Shown here one piece after another: positions 10,637 to 24,000 of a DNA stretch of 64,000 nt. Numbering within the stretch: position 1 is the first letter of the stretch; each line of letters opens with the position of its first letter. Both the position numbers and the translations under genes were made by a program. The notes beneath the pieces are model-generated. The model had not been told where the DNA came from. It worked only from the letters and a program-made list of their open reading frames with translations, and did no database searches. This DNA is from Dactylis glomerata (Eukaryota; Streptophyta; Magnoliopsida; Poales; Poaceae), in contig QXEO01001034.1 of NCBI GenBank assembly GCA_007115705.1, positions 3,286,001-3,350,000 of the forward strand, given 5' to 3'.

Positions 10637-13600
10637 TCAATCGAAACTGGAGGATCGGCTGCAGCGTTCTCGTAGGTACTCCTCCAGCGGGCTGAGGTTG
10701 CTCTGCTCCGTGCTTGAGATGGACTCGGCGTCCTCCACGTCCAGCAGCGCCAGACCTAGGTGCGACCTCACATTCGCCGTCGGGTAGGTCTCGTCGTCCA
10801 CCACGCAGTCCGGCTCCGCGGCAGCGACGGCCGCCGTGTCCTCCTCCCCTCGTAGTATGCCCAGCACCTGCCACGACGGACCAAAAACGACACGCAGATG
10901 TTAACACCAGCCTCGCCCAAACTGCACCACTTGTTCTCAGAGACGGCGAGAGGCAGACCTGCGATATCCGTGGCCTGAGGCGCGCCGATCTCCCTAGGCA
11001 GAGCGACGCCGCGAGCGCCATCCGCCGCACCTCCGCCTCGTCGTGCTTCACGTCCAGGCTCGGGTCAAGCAGGTCGGAGATGTCGCCGCCGTTCAGGATC
11101 GGGGTCGCCTGTCAACGTCAAGGAGACCCGACTGCGTCAATGGCGACCAAGATAGGTGGTGCGGAGTTTCCAAATTCTCCAACCCAGGATAGCAACGTAG
11201 CATGATGAGGTTGGGGGCTGCCGGGTAGGATCGGGAGAGCTTACCCACATGACGAGACTTTGGCGTCCCTTTGGTGAGCCGTCGCCGCTGATGGGCTTCC
11301 TCCCTGTGAGGAGCTCCAGGAGCACGACGCCGAACGCGTACACGTCCACCTTGTCGGTCACCTTCCCGTACATGAAGTACTCCGGCGCTAGGTACCTGCA
11401 GTGTGCGCACAAGCGCAGCTGTAAGACGGACCAGAAGACATGGATGGAAGTTCAGAGCTTGGGCGTGCCGTGGTACAAGAAGATTACCCGAACGTGCCGA
11501 CGACGTCGCTGTGCGTTACCGAGGACGGGCCGGACGGCGCCCACATAGCTAGCCCGAAATCCGACAACTGCCACAGTGGTCAATACAGAGTTCAGAGTTC
11601 ATCGTATAAGTCAGCACACTAAATTCTTCAAGGAAAAGAACAAAACTCGCAAGAAACAAAATACTAGTCCAAATTAAGACGGCGTTGTTAGAAAAATACG
11701 TAGTAGGATATCCAATTTGAGACGGCGAGCTATAGAATACATTTCGCATGTCGTATACCTGAGGCTCGAGACCGTCCGTGAGCAGGATGTTGGAGGACTT
11801 GACGTCTCTGTGGATCACCGGCCGCGAGCTGCCGGAGTGGACGTAGCTGAGCGCCTCGGCGACCCCGACCGCCGCCCTGTACCTCTTCTCCCACGGCAGC
11901 GTCGGCTTCGATTTCTTCCCTGCGACATCGGAAGCGTCTGAATTCAGAATTCACATGTGCAGAGCAGTACGTGGATGCAGAGTATGTGGTACCGTGAAGG
12001 TTGTCTTCGAGGCTGCCTCTGGGCAGGTATCTGTAGACGGAGACGAGGTTGCGGCCTTCGACGCAGACGCCGATGAGCGGCACGATCCTCTCGTGCTGCA
12101 GCTTGGTAATGATCTCCACCTCCCGGAGGAAGTCCTTGGACGCCTCCGCCGACGCCTTGCACAGCTTGATCGCCACCTGCTGCCCGCTCGCCAGGCTGCC
12201 CTTGTACACCCTGCTGTGCGCTCCTTTCCCCACCAGATTCTCTGCAAGAACGGCCACGGCGATTGTTCGGTTGATGTTTTCGACGATCGATCGAGCACGT
12301 GCGATGGCGGATTGGGATTCGGAAGAGACAGTTTGTTTATGTATGTATTCACCTGGGGAGAAGTGGTTGGTGGAGTCGTAGAGCTCCTCGTAGCGGAACC
12401 ACCGGCACCGGGAGGGCACGTCGGCGAGCAGCCGCTTCAGGTCGGCGGCGAGCCCCTCCAGCGGCGGCTCGGGCGACGCCGACGGAGAAGACCGCCGCGG
12501 CAGGCTCATCACCCAGTGCACCACCGACTGCTTGCGTGTCTCCTGCTCTCCCTGCTTTGCCACCACGCCGCTGGGCGTGCGCCGGAGCAGCGGCCACCCG
12601 AGCCTTTGCTCGACGACGGCGGTCTTGTCGCCGTAGTCGCAGGACTTCGCCGGCGGCGCGGCGCAGTGGCCGTAGCTCAGCGCGTCGAAGTCCACGGACC
12701 GCGCGCTCCGGTTCGGGTTCGGGATGATCACCTTGGGCTCCATGCCGACGCTCGGGTGCAGCAGCGTGCGCAGCACCGGCTTCGGCTCTGCTCCTGACGA
12801 CGGCCAAGACCAAACCACCCACCACTTTAATCACTGACCAACACCAACCGATACCAATAGCTGCTCTGATTAAGAGATGCTACTACTCTACTAACCAAGT
12901 GGCGGCTTGGGGGCCTCCCTGACGAAGATGGCCTTGCCGCTCTGGATGGCGACGACGCTGGTCGTCGGCGGGAGCTTCCTGGCGCAGTACTTGGCAAGGC
13001 AAGTCGAGCCTCTGCGCGCACGCGAGAAAAGCAAATCGATTATTTTTTGTAGCAGGTGTTAACGAAAGATTTAATTAGGTAAATAAACAGTTGGATCATG
13101 CCAAGATTGCTGCTGCTGGGAATGGGAGTGACTAGTTTCTTACTGACCCGAAAGAGTACTTCTTGTTGGCGCCGATCACCACCACCATGGCGGCGCAGAG
13201 CTTGGCCTCCTTCACTAGAACCTTCTGTATCGAGCTCCCCGGCGTCACCCGGCCGACGAGGACGATCTAGCAGAGAGACAAAGTACCATCAATACCCAGC
13301 ACGTGGACACAACCGTCACCGACACCATGACCGGCGCATAGGTCCATTCCACCATAGCTACCAAGCTTACGTCTTTCTTGCTGCAGATGGCCTCGTACTC
13401 CGCCAGGTACTCGTCCAGCGTCCTGATCAGCGTCAGCGCGTTCGTCTTGCACAGGTCTCCTGAGAAGATGAGAAGTAAGCAACACTTGGATTGGACTGAA
13501 ATGGAGGTGAATCAGTGAATGAATCCAGCTAGCTACCACCGCTGCCAGATTCTTGATGATTCGATACGATAGGACAGGTATGGCACCTACCGGATTTGCG

Positions 13601-13843
13601 GTAAATGTGGACGGCGACGACGCGGTCGCCGCTCCGGGCCGCCTGGTTGAGCGCCCACTGGAGGACGTCCTTGCCGGCGGCGTCCATGTGCAGTCCCACC
13701 AGGATGCAGCGGCCGACGCCTTCCCCCGCCATGCTATCGCTAGCTTCCTGCCTCAATCAACCACCGGCTGCTAGCTCCGGGAAGCTCCAATATCAGCAGG
13801 AATGAATCACCTTGTCCGCCACAACGATCGATTCGATACTCAT
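10637..13843 (-). CDS. USP-domain receptor-like cytoplasmic kinase
   Basis: Twelve-exon model, minus strand: 13811-13843, 13591-13747, 13371-13459, 13148-13266, 12896-13011, 12353-12793, 12241-11993, 11919-11759, 11567-11488, 11395-11245, 11108-10959, 10867-10637. All introns are GT-AG and the frame stays open for 658 residues. The N-terminal universal stress protein domain (about residues 22-145, opening GRCILVGLHMD) probably binds a nucleotide. A variable linker follows, then a Ser/Thr kinase domain: glycine loop VGKGAHSRVYKG, VAIK lysine, HRDVKSSN catalytic loop, SDFG, GYLAPEYF. All catalytic residues are present and it is an RD kinase. No signal peptide or transmembrane segment, so it is cytoplasmic; this matches RLCK class VI/USP-kinase proteins. 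If the 63 bp first intron is not real, translation would start at the ATG at 13732 and give 642 residues. Confidence 0.92.
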
Positions 13844-14170
13844 GGCAGCACGCGCCCACGCAGTTAGCTGAACCACTAACCGCCGTGGAAATCCTCTGTA
13901 GCCGACACGAACTCCGCTTACCGCAGCCAATGTAGCGGGACTGTGCGACCCGGAACTGCTTGCTCTGCTCGAATAGAAAAATGGCGCGGCTGTCGTCGCG
14001 CGCAGGGGCGGCCTCCCGGAAAGCGAGTTCCGTTAAACGAGAACTCGCCCCGAAGCCGCCCGCTTTACAGGCCGATGATCTACCTCGAACCGAAAGGGGA
14101 AGGGGGATGAGGCGAGGAAGATACGGTTCAGGCGCTAGAAACCAGAGCGGCAAATATATCCGAGCAGGTT
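13844..14170 (-). promoter_or_regulatory. Probable promoter and leader of the kinase gene
   Basis: On the minus strand a weak TATA-like GATATATTT lies at 14152-14160, about 310 bp before the candidate ATG at 13843. The sequence between is of mixed composition without another long frame. Assignment rests on position and this single motif. Confidence 0.3.
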
Positions 14171-14984
14171 AAGCGGAAGATATGGCGGGGCGTAGCGGGG
14201 AAGGGGGCAGCAAGCGACAGAGGTAACTACCTAAAATCTGGTTAGGTTGTCAGGCTTCAGGCGAGGCACGGGAGTATAAAGATTGATTTTTCATGGCGCC
14301 ACGCGACGCCGCCGGTCGTCACCATCGCCGAGGGCGGGCTCCGGCTCAACCACTCCAACCACAAATGCCGCGGGACAAAGGCACGACGCCGCGCCCGGTT
14401 GAAGTTGAACGGACCGGGACGGTCGTCGATCGGTCCACGGCGACAAGCTAGGCTGCTGTATTCTTGTGCCGGCGGCTGGTAACGGTAAGCGGAGGCTGCC
14501 GAACGAACAGACTGTGGAGTACGAGGGGGTGAAAAAACGAGGAAGATGGAATGGTAGTGGAGGTGATGCAATGCTATGGGATATGGTCTACGGGAGAAAA
14601 GTAGTAGTAGTAGTAGTAGTACATTTGCAAATTGCAGCAGGATTTGTGATGATGAGATGGAGAAAGGTGAGCAGGGGACAAGAACTTGGTGGAGGAGATT
14701 GGAGGGTTAAAGAAAAAAGTGAGAAGATGGTGAAGGGATTGACAAGTTCCATGGGTGATCTGGAAAACAAAAAGGAGAAAAGGAGACGGATAATAGAGTC
14801 TTACATCCCACATGGATAGAAGAGAGAAAGGAAATTGGAGCACTCTTTCGGAAAGATAAAGCCATCTAACCATTTCTTGGGATTATAGACTATAGATCAA
14901 GATTGAATTTGGCACATGATACACATCTTTCCGCAACCAGAACGCCCGAATTTGCAAGAGGAGAGACACAAATAGTGCTTCGGT
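14171..14984. other. Intergenic DNA with a short (GTA)n tract
   Basis: A GTA trinucleotide microsatellite lies at about 14600-14621. Open frames on both strands here have no recognisable domain. The segment 14750-14900 is purine-rich and non-coding in appearance. Confidence 0.35.
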
Positions 14985-15180
14985 AGTACTGTACCGCTAC
15001 TAGTAGCTGCTGGCCTCGTCACAAATTTGGTAATGTTGGCATTGGCACTAGCATACTTGGCTTTGCCGTATGGCACACTTGATAGCTGCATTGCAAACTC
15101 AATCATGCATACTGTAATTGGCATTGGCAGGGGTCGATTTCATTTGGTAATTTTGTTCCACCGTTTCCACTCTTAGTAGT
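14985..15180. repeat. Direct repeat, copy 1
   Basis: About 190 bp opening GCTACTAGTAGCTGCTGGCC, with shared phrases CACAAATTTGGTA, CACACTTGATAGCTGCATT and TTTGTTCCACCGTTTC. It matches 15634-15822 with perhaps 80 percent identity by eye. Probably two copies of an uncharacterised short mobile element or a local duplication. Confidence 0.6.
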
Positions 15181-15633
15181 CAATTATCTATAATTACTAA
15201 GTTTTTTCTTAAAAAAATAACGAGTCACAAACTAAACATAGCAATTATATTAAATGATTTATCAATTTTCATAAAATCTTATACAAAGTGGTACATTTTC
15301 TTCTTTTTTCAAGGATTTAATGAAAAAGTCTCCTGTTGTTTTCTATTCTATCACTCGACAGATTACAAATACAAGATTAGTTATTGTTCTTCTACGAATA
15401 ATCAAACTTCTACACCTAATACTTCATAGACGGTTTGAATTGGATAGCAGCAATATTCAATTTTAGCGCGAATTGTTTGGAGAGGAAATCTACCCTTATT
15501 TTGATGCATTCGTCATGTGCAATTTCTTTTCCTCCAAGATGACCCGCAATGCTAGTGGATTTATGCAATTAAATAAATAGTGGTTATTTTCAAACTTTGC
15601 GTGATAATATGGTGGTTTTTTAGAATTCACTCG

Positions 15634-15822
15634 ACTCCTAGTAGTTGCTGGCCTCGTTACAAATTTGGTAGTGTTAGCATCAGCACTACTAGTAGCATAG
15701 TTGGCATTGCCGTTCTGCACACTTGATAGCTGCATTACATATTCAATCGCGCTTGCTTGGCATTCGCATGGGTCGTTTTCGTTTGGTAATTTTTTGTTCC
15801 ACCGTTTCAACTCTTTCTTAGA
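15634..15822. repeat. Direct repeat, copy 2
   Basis: Second copy of the repeat at 14985-15180, in the same orientation, opening CCTAGTAGTTGCTGGCCTCG. The 450 bp between the copies is AT-rich with no gene seen. Confidence 0.6.
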
Positions 15823-17355
15823 ACAAATTTCCGTTTGAATGATCTATGGCCGATGTGGACCGCTGGTGGTTTGGTATCAGTCTGATGATCATATTTTTAT
15901 AAGCGTTAGCGTGATGGTTTTCAACCACTACTAGGGCCCATCCGTACGTTGTTGCTACGTGTACCTGTATTGCTACGTTAGGATATCTGCAGATACGGGG
16001 AGGCGTGTTTCACAGCGCAGCCTAGGTAGATATCCATGGGGATCTGTGCTCATTGATTACGCTGGCCGTGGCGGTTCCAGGAAACGTCACTTTCAAGATC
16101 ACTCAGCTCATCTTCAGACGAACAAGAAAAACACGGGGAGATCGGAAGTGCAATTCCGCAGGATAATTCTGAAGATCAATCGCACGCTATGATATTTTTT
16201 CTTCAAATTAAAGCTAAGCAACGAATGTACGAATCGCGAGCAAGGCGACGGAGCAGAAACATCGGCTTGTCGTGCGTAGATTGGCACGAAAACTTTGCTT
16301 CGGGGAAAACATGCTAAATCATGCATGCGCATGACACGAGGACGAATGCTGACATTTAGGCTTGATGTGCACGGATCGGATCTATGCAATGTAAGCAACG
16401 ATAATGGCCACATCCAATCGATGTTTTTCAGCTGCTACGCACGCAAGCAGGGATACGAAAAAATTGGGTCGTAATCCTACAGGTAGCACGCATGTTGACC
16501 CCACGCATGCTTGCATCGCGTGCGTACGCTATGACTTGCGAGATTAGTAATACGGTTATTATTTACAGGGAGGCGGCTAGGGGTTTAGAATGTTCAGATG
16601 CTTCGGTTCCACTTCCACGGCAGTCAGCAGTTCAGCACTCAGCAGCCGCCGGCGGTGACCATGCCGCCGCGTACGATCGAAGTGCCGAGAGCCCGAGACC
16701 GGCGAGACGGGTTGCGCAGCCAGGCCGCTCGGCCTTTCGAATTAACGAGGAGAGGGGCGGCGACGCGCGACGCGAGCGGCAGCTGCGGGTCGTGGCTCAG
16801 GGAGAAAGACTTGACGGGTTGACGCGAGTGAGCGAGAGATTCTTCTTCTTCAGAGGCGGCGAGTGAGTAACCCGAGGGCCGAGGCTGGAAGACCCAGTCT
16901 GTGGCCGATCGAATCAGATGGCCAACTCGACGCGCGCAGTAAATGCGGCGGCCACCAAGCGTACGACTGACAGCGCGGCCCACCACGCCGATCGCAACTC
17001 GGGAAGTGCGCAGCGCAGGGCACCAAACTCGTACCAGCGCCATAAATACCCTTCCTAGGGATGGACATGACATGACCTCACTTCGACCTTCTTTTACAGG
17101 AAAATATCAGGTCTAGTTTGGTAGGGAGCATAGAAGCTGGCTTCCACGTGTACGGACAGCTTCTCCTCCCTCGCTTCTAAATTTGCTTGTTGTTCTATTC
17201 CAGGGATCTCTTGGATGCCAGAATGTGGACCCGTTACTGTACATGGACAACGCAAAATTAGTTCTCGTTGATGACTTTTTTAGAAGGACGTTTTATTACT
17301 TAAAAAATTTAAGCATCTGCATACCTATAACTAGAATCTACACAATCACTCAAGT
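15823..17355. other. Intergenic DNA with a GC-rich island
   Basis: A CpG-rich block at about 16570-17060 has short open frames on both strands but no domain I recognise. A CATAAATA motif at about 17041-17048 follows the island and could be a TATA box for a plus-strand gene that the retrotransposon at 17361 then separates from its body. This is weak evidence. Confidence 0.3.
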
Positions 17356-17360
17356 CCAGA

Positions 17361-17695
17361 TGACAAGGGTATAGCTAATAGAATCCGTTAGTTGAGTACC
17401 CCCGAGGCTCGTTAAGCTAGGCCCAATTGTAATGATAGTCGAAATACGAGTTTTTACCGTATGTCGATATTGTAATCTGTATCGGACCCTACCCGATCCT
17501 CGAGACCTGGCCACCTATATATAGGGGCCATGAGGGGACGGTGTAGGCCAGATTGAAAGCAAGCCAGGTTGAACACCCAAGTTTACTTTCGATACATACT
17601 TATTTCGACTAACTTTACCTTCGAGTTCATCCGACGCCCTCTTCCCCCAATCCTAAGTCCTTCATCTAGGACATTTGTCGAGTTAACCCTCGTCA
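17361..17695 (+). repeat. 5' LTR of the 17361-26381 element
   Basis: 335 bp, TG to CA ends, followed at once by the primer-binding site. It contains CCACCTATATATAGGGGCC at about 17511-17529, which holds a TATA box. Confidence 0.92.
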
Positions 17696-17731
17696 ATTGG
17701 CGCCGACCGTGGGGAGTTGGGCGTTGGAATC

Positions 17732-20700
17732 ATGAATTCGACGGCTTTTTCGCTTTTACCCAACAGCAACACAGAAGTCGACGAAAATCAAGTGATGGAG
17801 TTGACAATCGGAAGTTTAAGCATCTTCATCGGGCCATCGGGTTCATCTCGCCTTTCAGATCCGACGAAACAAGATCCGTCGGCAAGTGAGCCCGAAACAG
17901 TAGCAATGATGGAATATTCTGAAGGCTCTTCCAGCGAGGTAAACTCGCCGGTCAGCTTAGAAGAAGTGCAAAAAGGAAAAATCGCAGAAGACAAGGAAGC
18001 AATGGAAAATATCAACGCAGGGGTCCAACTCGAAGATCTCATGATCTGCCTCGACGATATCTCAGACAAGTCAACAGATACATGAAAGACAGAGTTAGAG
18101 CTTTCTGAAGATGGGGACTCAATCTTCTCAAGCTTTAATAGTAACATCGGTAAACAATGCCAGGTGCTTGCCATCGTAGGAGACAATTCAGAAGAATTCG
18201 ACGAAAACAACAATCCAGTGCTAAACCCAGCAAATATCGACAGAGGAGCAAATCATCTAGCAGAAGGGCAAACAGCAGAATCCCTCACAGCCAGGGAAAA
18301 AATTCGACTATCAGTCGACGAATGGAGAATAATAAGAGAAGCCGTAGAACACGGCACGCCAATACCATCAAATTCCAGCAAAGACATGCTTTTGGGGTAT
18401 CATTATGCCCTAAGACAGCAGGCAAAACAACTAGCAAAGGAGAAAATAGAGATACAACAAAGAAAAGAATCAGCCATTGCAGCTAGCAATGCCGCTCGCA
18501 AAGCACGAAGCAACGCATCACACACTAACGCAAGGAGAAATCGTAGACATATGGTTCAAGGTACGAAAACCTCGAGTACTCAGAAAGGCAAAGCATCTCC
18601 AAAAACCTCGACTCGTCCTTCCTATCGGTCGACGAGCAGGGGAACATCGTACCAAAAACCCCCCGAAGCAGCACTAGTAGCAGCACAAGCATATCTGCTT
18701 ACAACTCGACCAAGCCCAGGGGATCCTAGGGAACATATGCATAGAGCAGCATTAAACGGACTCAACATGGTGGGCCACAAGCTATCAGCAAAAGGAGAGG
18801 AAGTATATCACCACAAGGAAGCGCACAAGCCAAGGTCACCTCGCCGTCACAACAGTCCTCGGCACAGAAGTAGTAATCAACGATCTCGATCGCCATCACC
18901 AAGACAACATGGAGGAACCCAAAGATCCCGATCTCCAAATGAAAAACATGACTATGAAGACGAAGAAAAAGAGATGGGGGCATCGTGCTTTACCCGCAGG
19001 GTTCGCACCACACCAGTACCCAAGGGATTCAAATTACCCCACGATCAACAAAAGTATGACAGATCACAGGAACCACAGTCATGGCTCTCAGACTATCTAC
19101 AAGCAGTACAAATATTGGGAGGAACCAAAGAAACAACAATGCAAAGTTTGCAGCTACACCTCACCGACGCTGCAAGGTCATGGTTGAGCAAACTAGAGAA
19201 AGAAACTATTGGAAGCTGGGAAGACCTCACAAAGAAATTTACAAGCAACTTCAGGTCGACATACAAACGTCCATCATCAATAGAAGAAGTCAAAGCATGT
19301 GTGCAACAACGCGACGAAACACTACGGGCATACATCCAAAGATGGAGTCTTATAAAAAACTCAGCAATCGAAGTTTCAGACGAAAGAGCAATAGATGCGT
19401 TCATCATTGGATTAAGGCGACGAGACCTAGTCGAAGAGATGGGAAGAATTAAGCCAAAAACAGTATCAGACCTCATGGACGTAGCAAATAGATTCGCAGA
19501 CGGAGAAGACGCATGCAACAACAAGCATACGCGATCTTCAGAAGATGATAGGAGAAACAGATACGGAAGTCAAAGGAGACGGTCCCGCAATTACGACAAT
19601 TACGGCTCCCATAGCCAAGTAGCCGCAGGGTACAAGGACAACAGCTATCAAGGAAGTGATCGCAGAAGCTCGGGATATCGAAGCTACGGAAAAGAGGACT
19701 ATAAAAAGTTTCCCACGAGAGAATCCAGAGAGTACAACCCGTCGCCAGAAGACATGCTCAACGGACCTTGTCATATACACTCAGCGTTCGTCGACGGGAA
19801 GCGAGTATCCAGGCATGCAATGAAAGATTGCACAACATTCTTGAAGCTACAAGAGGCAGCATTAAACAAGCAAACCGAAGCAAGGAGACAAGGATACGAA
19901 GGAAGCAACAAACCTCCCACAAGTCAGCAAGGGAACAATGAAGCTCTTCAAGGTCAAGACCAGCCAAATCAGGAACACAATGACGACGAAGGATACGTTC
20001 CATCTAAGGGACACATCATAGCAATGATACAACCCGTGCCCAAGTCGAACAAAGAAGAAAAGAGTATTACTCGACAAGTCAACCTCGCAGTCATCTCACC
20101 TCCAGCCACAACGGAATATTTACACTGGTCAGAACAACCAATCGAGTTCAACAGAGAAGACCACCCTATAACAGTACCTCGGCCAGGAAACGCGCCTTTG
20201 GTACTCAAAGCTCAAATTGGCGCATACGATGTCGACAGAATATTCATGGATGCAGGAAGTGGAATCAATCTGATATATGCGAAAACACTCAAAGCAATGC
20301 ATATATCACTAGAGTTCCCGAAGCCAACAGATTGTTCCTTCCATGGGATCATACCAGGAAGTGCTAATTATCCACTAGGACGAATAGCACTCAACGTTTG
20401 CTTCGGCAACCGGCAAAACTACAGAAGAGAAAAGCTAGACTTCGAAGTCATGGACTGGCCATCTCAGTATCATGCGATCCTCGGACGACCCACGTTTTTG
20501 CGATTCATGGCAGTGCCTCACTATACATATCAGGTACTCAAAATGCCAGGACCAAGAGGAATAATTACAGTAAAAGGAAGTTTTGAAGTCTCAGATCTCT
20601 GCGACAGGGAGTTCCACAAGATGGCGCAAAACTTTGGCATGACAACCAACTATGCAGAGAAGGCGAAAAGCACGACTACAGAAGGCGTCAAGCTACTCGA

Positions 20701-20797
20701 AGGACGCGTTGCGGAGCCCGAGATGAAGAAACCACGAGTAGGAGCATCAGGAGAAGACAAAGATACAGGAGAAGAAGAGAATGTCATGACGGCATAA
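17732..20797 (+). pseudogene. Gag-protease polyprotein with one nonsense codon
   Basis: One long plus-strand frame starts at ATG 17732 and ends at 20797. It is broken by a single in-frame TGA at 18083-18085. The downstream part (18086-20797) is open for about 900 codons. Domains in order: an acidic leader; a basic linker; an Arg/Ser-rich tract (PRRHNSPRHRSSNQRSRSPS, about 18830-18940); a retrotransposon gag capsid domain (about 19050-19460, opening WLSDYLQAVQILGG); a charged spacer; and a retroviral-type aspartic protease fold at about 20190-20580, with the active-site motif FMDAGSGINLIYA (usual form D-S/T-G or D-G-G-S). Gag would package element RNA. No zinc knuckle is evident. There is no pol downstream, and the stop shows that this copy is decaying. 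Confidence 0.85.
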
Positions 20798-21087
20798 AAC
20801 ATCAAGAACAACAAAGTAGACTAGAAGAATAAGGCTGTAAAAGCCACGAGTTATACCAGGGGCAATGCCCTCTAGATCCAGAACACAGGTCATAGGCCGG
20901 ATCTCTTGGGTCACCCCATGTATCTTACATTACAAGTATAATAAAGACAAAACGTTCCTCATATTTGAGTTTACGAGTCTTTCAAAGGGAAAATGCGGCA
21001 AACGCACGAATCGTACAAAAACGCTCTGAGAATAAATTTCAGACATACAGTCGCGAAATAAGAAAACTCTCGCGTTCCACATAAGTA

Positions 21088-24000
21088 TTACAACATTGGG
21101 TTGTCAGAATCGTCTACACCTAAAGGGTCTAAGTAGTGATACTTGCGGAAAAACACGGCATCTTCTTGCAATAGCCTGGCTATAATTCGTCGGGCAGGCT
21201 GCAAGGTACTCTCCAAGTGTACTCGAAGGCTAGCTCCACCTGGAGGATAGCTTAGCGATATAGAACTATAATTGAGTCTTGGCTGCCACTTGCGTATCCA
21301 CCCAAGAGCAAAGTTGGCACCTGCCACTAAGTTCAGTTCTACCAATCGATGAATTCGCTGGCTGGATCTAAAAGTATCAAGAAGCAGTGGGAAAGTTGCA
21401 GGCAGAGGATTGCGAGGAAGCATAACCGAGTGCATAGTTACGAGATCTCTTCTGCAGCCATCCACTGCCTCGCCAATGTGTTGGGCGCGGTCCTGAAGCA
21501 ATACAATAGCACTCCGGCGTCGAGGATCAGACCACAAAGTTTCTACACCTGCGGACATTTTTTCTAGAGCCGCATTTCGCTCGGTAACCCGACGATTTTC
21601 AGCAGCGAAATCCAAACAAGTGCCTATGATGGCAAAGGATATCATAAAAATAGCAGTGGAGCAAAAAGGGAAAAAGATAAGTCAAAAGGAAACTTACATC
21701 GCAACATCTCACATGCGGATTCGATAATGCCAAGGACAAAAGAATTGCATTCCTCATGATGCAAAATCTTTGCCGTCAAGCTAGACACCTTATCATCAAG
21801 AATAGATACCTGCTTTGTCAAATTAGAAGTTTTGCTAGCTTTATCAAATGCCATCTGAGCTTGGCGTTTGGCTAAAGTCAAGCGAGCCTCAAGATCAGAA
21901 ATCCTTGAAGAATACTCTGCACATTGACTGCATTGACTAGGAGGCGACGAAATCGTCGAGCCGAACGTGCGGGCAGAGGAAGGAGCAGGCCCGCAAGTCA
22001 AAGGATCATTGATGTGCATCGACTGGAAGTCAAAAGAAAAGAAAGGAGAAACATTTCAGAGAGACATCACAAGACTTCATAAGAAGGAAACATATTTACA
22101 TAAGTGCAAAACCCTTTGACTAAGGTTCTCGGGTTGCACGGAACTAAAAGTTTTTACATTCAAAAGGAGAAATTGAAAGCTACAAAGAAGCCGAGTCTAT
22201 GCCACCTCAGCATTTTGCTCCGTGGCACAAGAAGGCATGACAAATTCCTCGCCAACAGTCGACGGAGGCGCAGGATCTTCCGCCGTTGGAGGTGGCGCAG
22301 TAGATGCCGCGGAGGCTGCCGAAGGAGAAATAATTGCCGCCAGTGCAGGCGCTAACTTCTTCGCCTTCTCAAAGAAAGCCTTCATCTCATCGCGGGTGCG
22401 GCCATGGGGAGAGCTCACCTTCTCCCAGTCGAAGTCCGCACCGTGTGAAAAAGAAAGTGCGATAGCACCCTCAGCACCACGCTTTAGAGAAAGCCCCTTA
22501 AGCTGGAGGGTGGGGTCTTCAGTTATACCGAAGGCCTTGGCAAGCTTCTCCAAGTTGTCCTTCGGAACCTCCGCCTTCTTCTTCGGCCACAACCCGACGA
22601 ACAGCCGCGACAGAACGCGGCTAACCAAATCAACAGTCTCCTGGATAGATATCCAATTTGCCTCGAGTAGGTTAACCGCGGTCAGCAGAGGATCATCGCT
22701 CGGTTGCAAAGACGACGAAGATACCCCGGTAAATCCTGCACAACAAAAGAGGACAAAGGAAAAAAGGAAAGAAAAGTATCAGCAACGCAACAGGAGTTGA
22801 AATAAAAGACAAGGCGAAGTGTTTACCTTCAGCAGTAGCAGACATCGTGCGAAGACGCTCTGTCACGGCTTGCTCTCGCTGAGTATGCTCCTTGTTGGCA
22901 TCGGCCAAAGCTTTTTCAGCTTTCTTCGCCTTGCCAAGCGCTGATTTCTGCGACTTCTCAGCGTTTGCTTTGGCAGCGGCCGCAACATCGCAGGCCTTCT
23001 GCGAGGCACTAAGCTCGGCCTCTAGCGACGCAATTCGGGCATTGGCTGTTGCTAGAGCAGCTACAGCAGAAGAAGAAAGGAAGTCAAATAAACAGCAAAA
23101 GATAAGCGTGGCAGAAAAGTCATGACTGGATGAAGAACATACCTTCGGAAGCTTTCGCAACCTTTAGGTACTCAGCACATTCAGTGCCTAAGGCGACGAA
23201 TCTCTTCAACAATGCCTGGGAGAAAGGGCGTGTAAGAGCATAAGTGTATACAAGAAAAATAAGTGAAAGAGAGTTACTCACATCATCGGGGGGAACCGTA
23301 GATGCATGAGCTTCAAGAGAAATGTCGGCTTCCTTTGCCTTCTTCGAGCGTTTGAGGCTTCAGGCTTGAGGAATCTTCTTGACATAAGCCCTGGTAACCC
23401 TCGGCGTAATGTCTGGCTCAGCAGGCTCATCAGCGGTCGCAGGCGAAATCGAAGGAGCAGCTGTACCATCTTTTGGCGGCTCCTCGTCATCTCTACAAGA
23501 AGAAAACAAGTTATGTATAACACGACAGAAACAAGGCAAGAGCGGTGCAATTGAAGAACTCGAATAAAGCACTTACGATGCCAGGAGGTCGAAGTATTCC
23601 ATATCTCCTGCAAGAACAGAGGCCTTATCAGCCGCTGCAGAACTCGAAGAAGCAAATTCGTTGACACGCTTCCTTTTCTTGTCGACACCAGTATCTTCAG
23701 CGAGCACAGGAGGAGGCGATGTCGACGAACTAGTGTCTTCTTCTGATTCTTTGGCATCATCTCCGTCCTGATTTTCTTCAGTCTCGGGGGCTTCAGATAC
23801 AGAAGAGGCCAGATCAGCCGGAAGAGGCCCTTCCTCTGGAAGAGGAGGGCGCGAAACAAGGAATTGGTGCCCCTGCACATAAACAAGTCAGCAGAGTACA
23901 AAGGCAAAGAAAAAACATAAATCAAAGTAAACAAAATTCGACAACAAGTGAACACAAAGATACGTACCTCGGGTAGAGGGTGCACAGAGTCGAAGTAATC

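Noticed and set aside
11955..12834. Plus-strand frame of 280 codons and other frames opposite the kinase gene
   Set aside because: Shadow frames of the GC-rich kinase exons on the minus strand.
22222..22800. Plus-strand frame of 192 codons within the gypsy element
   Set aside because: Complement of the minus-strand antisense gene. No motif in this frame.
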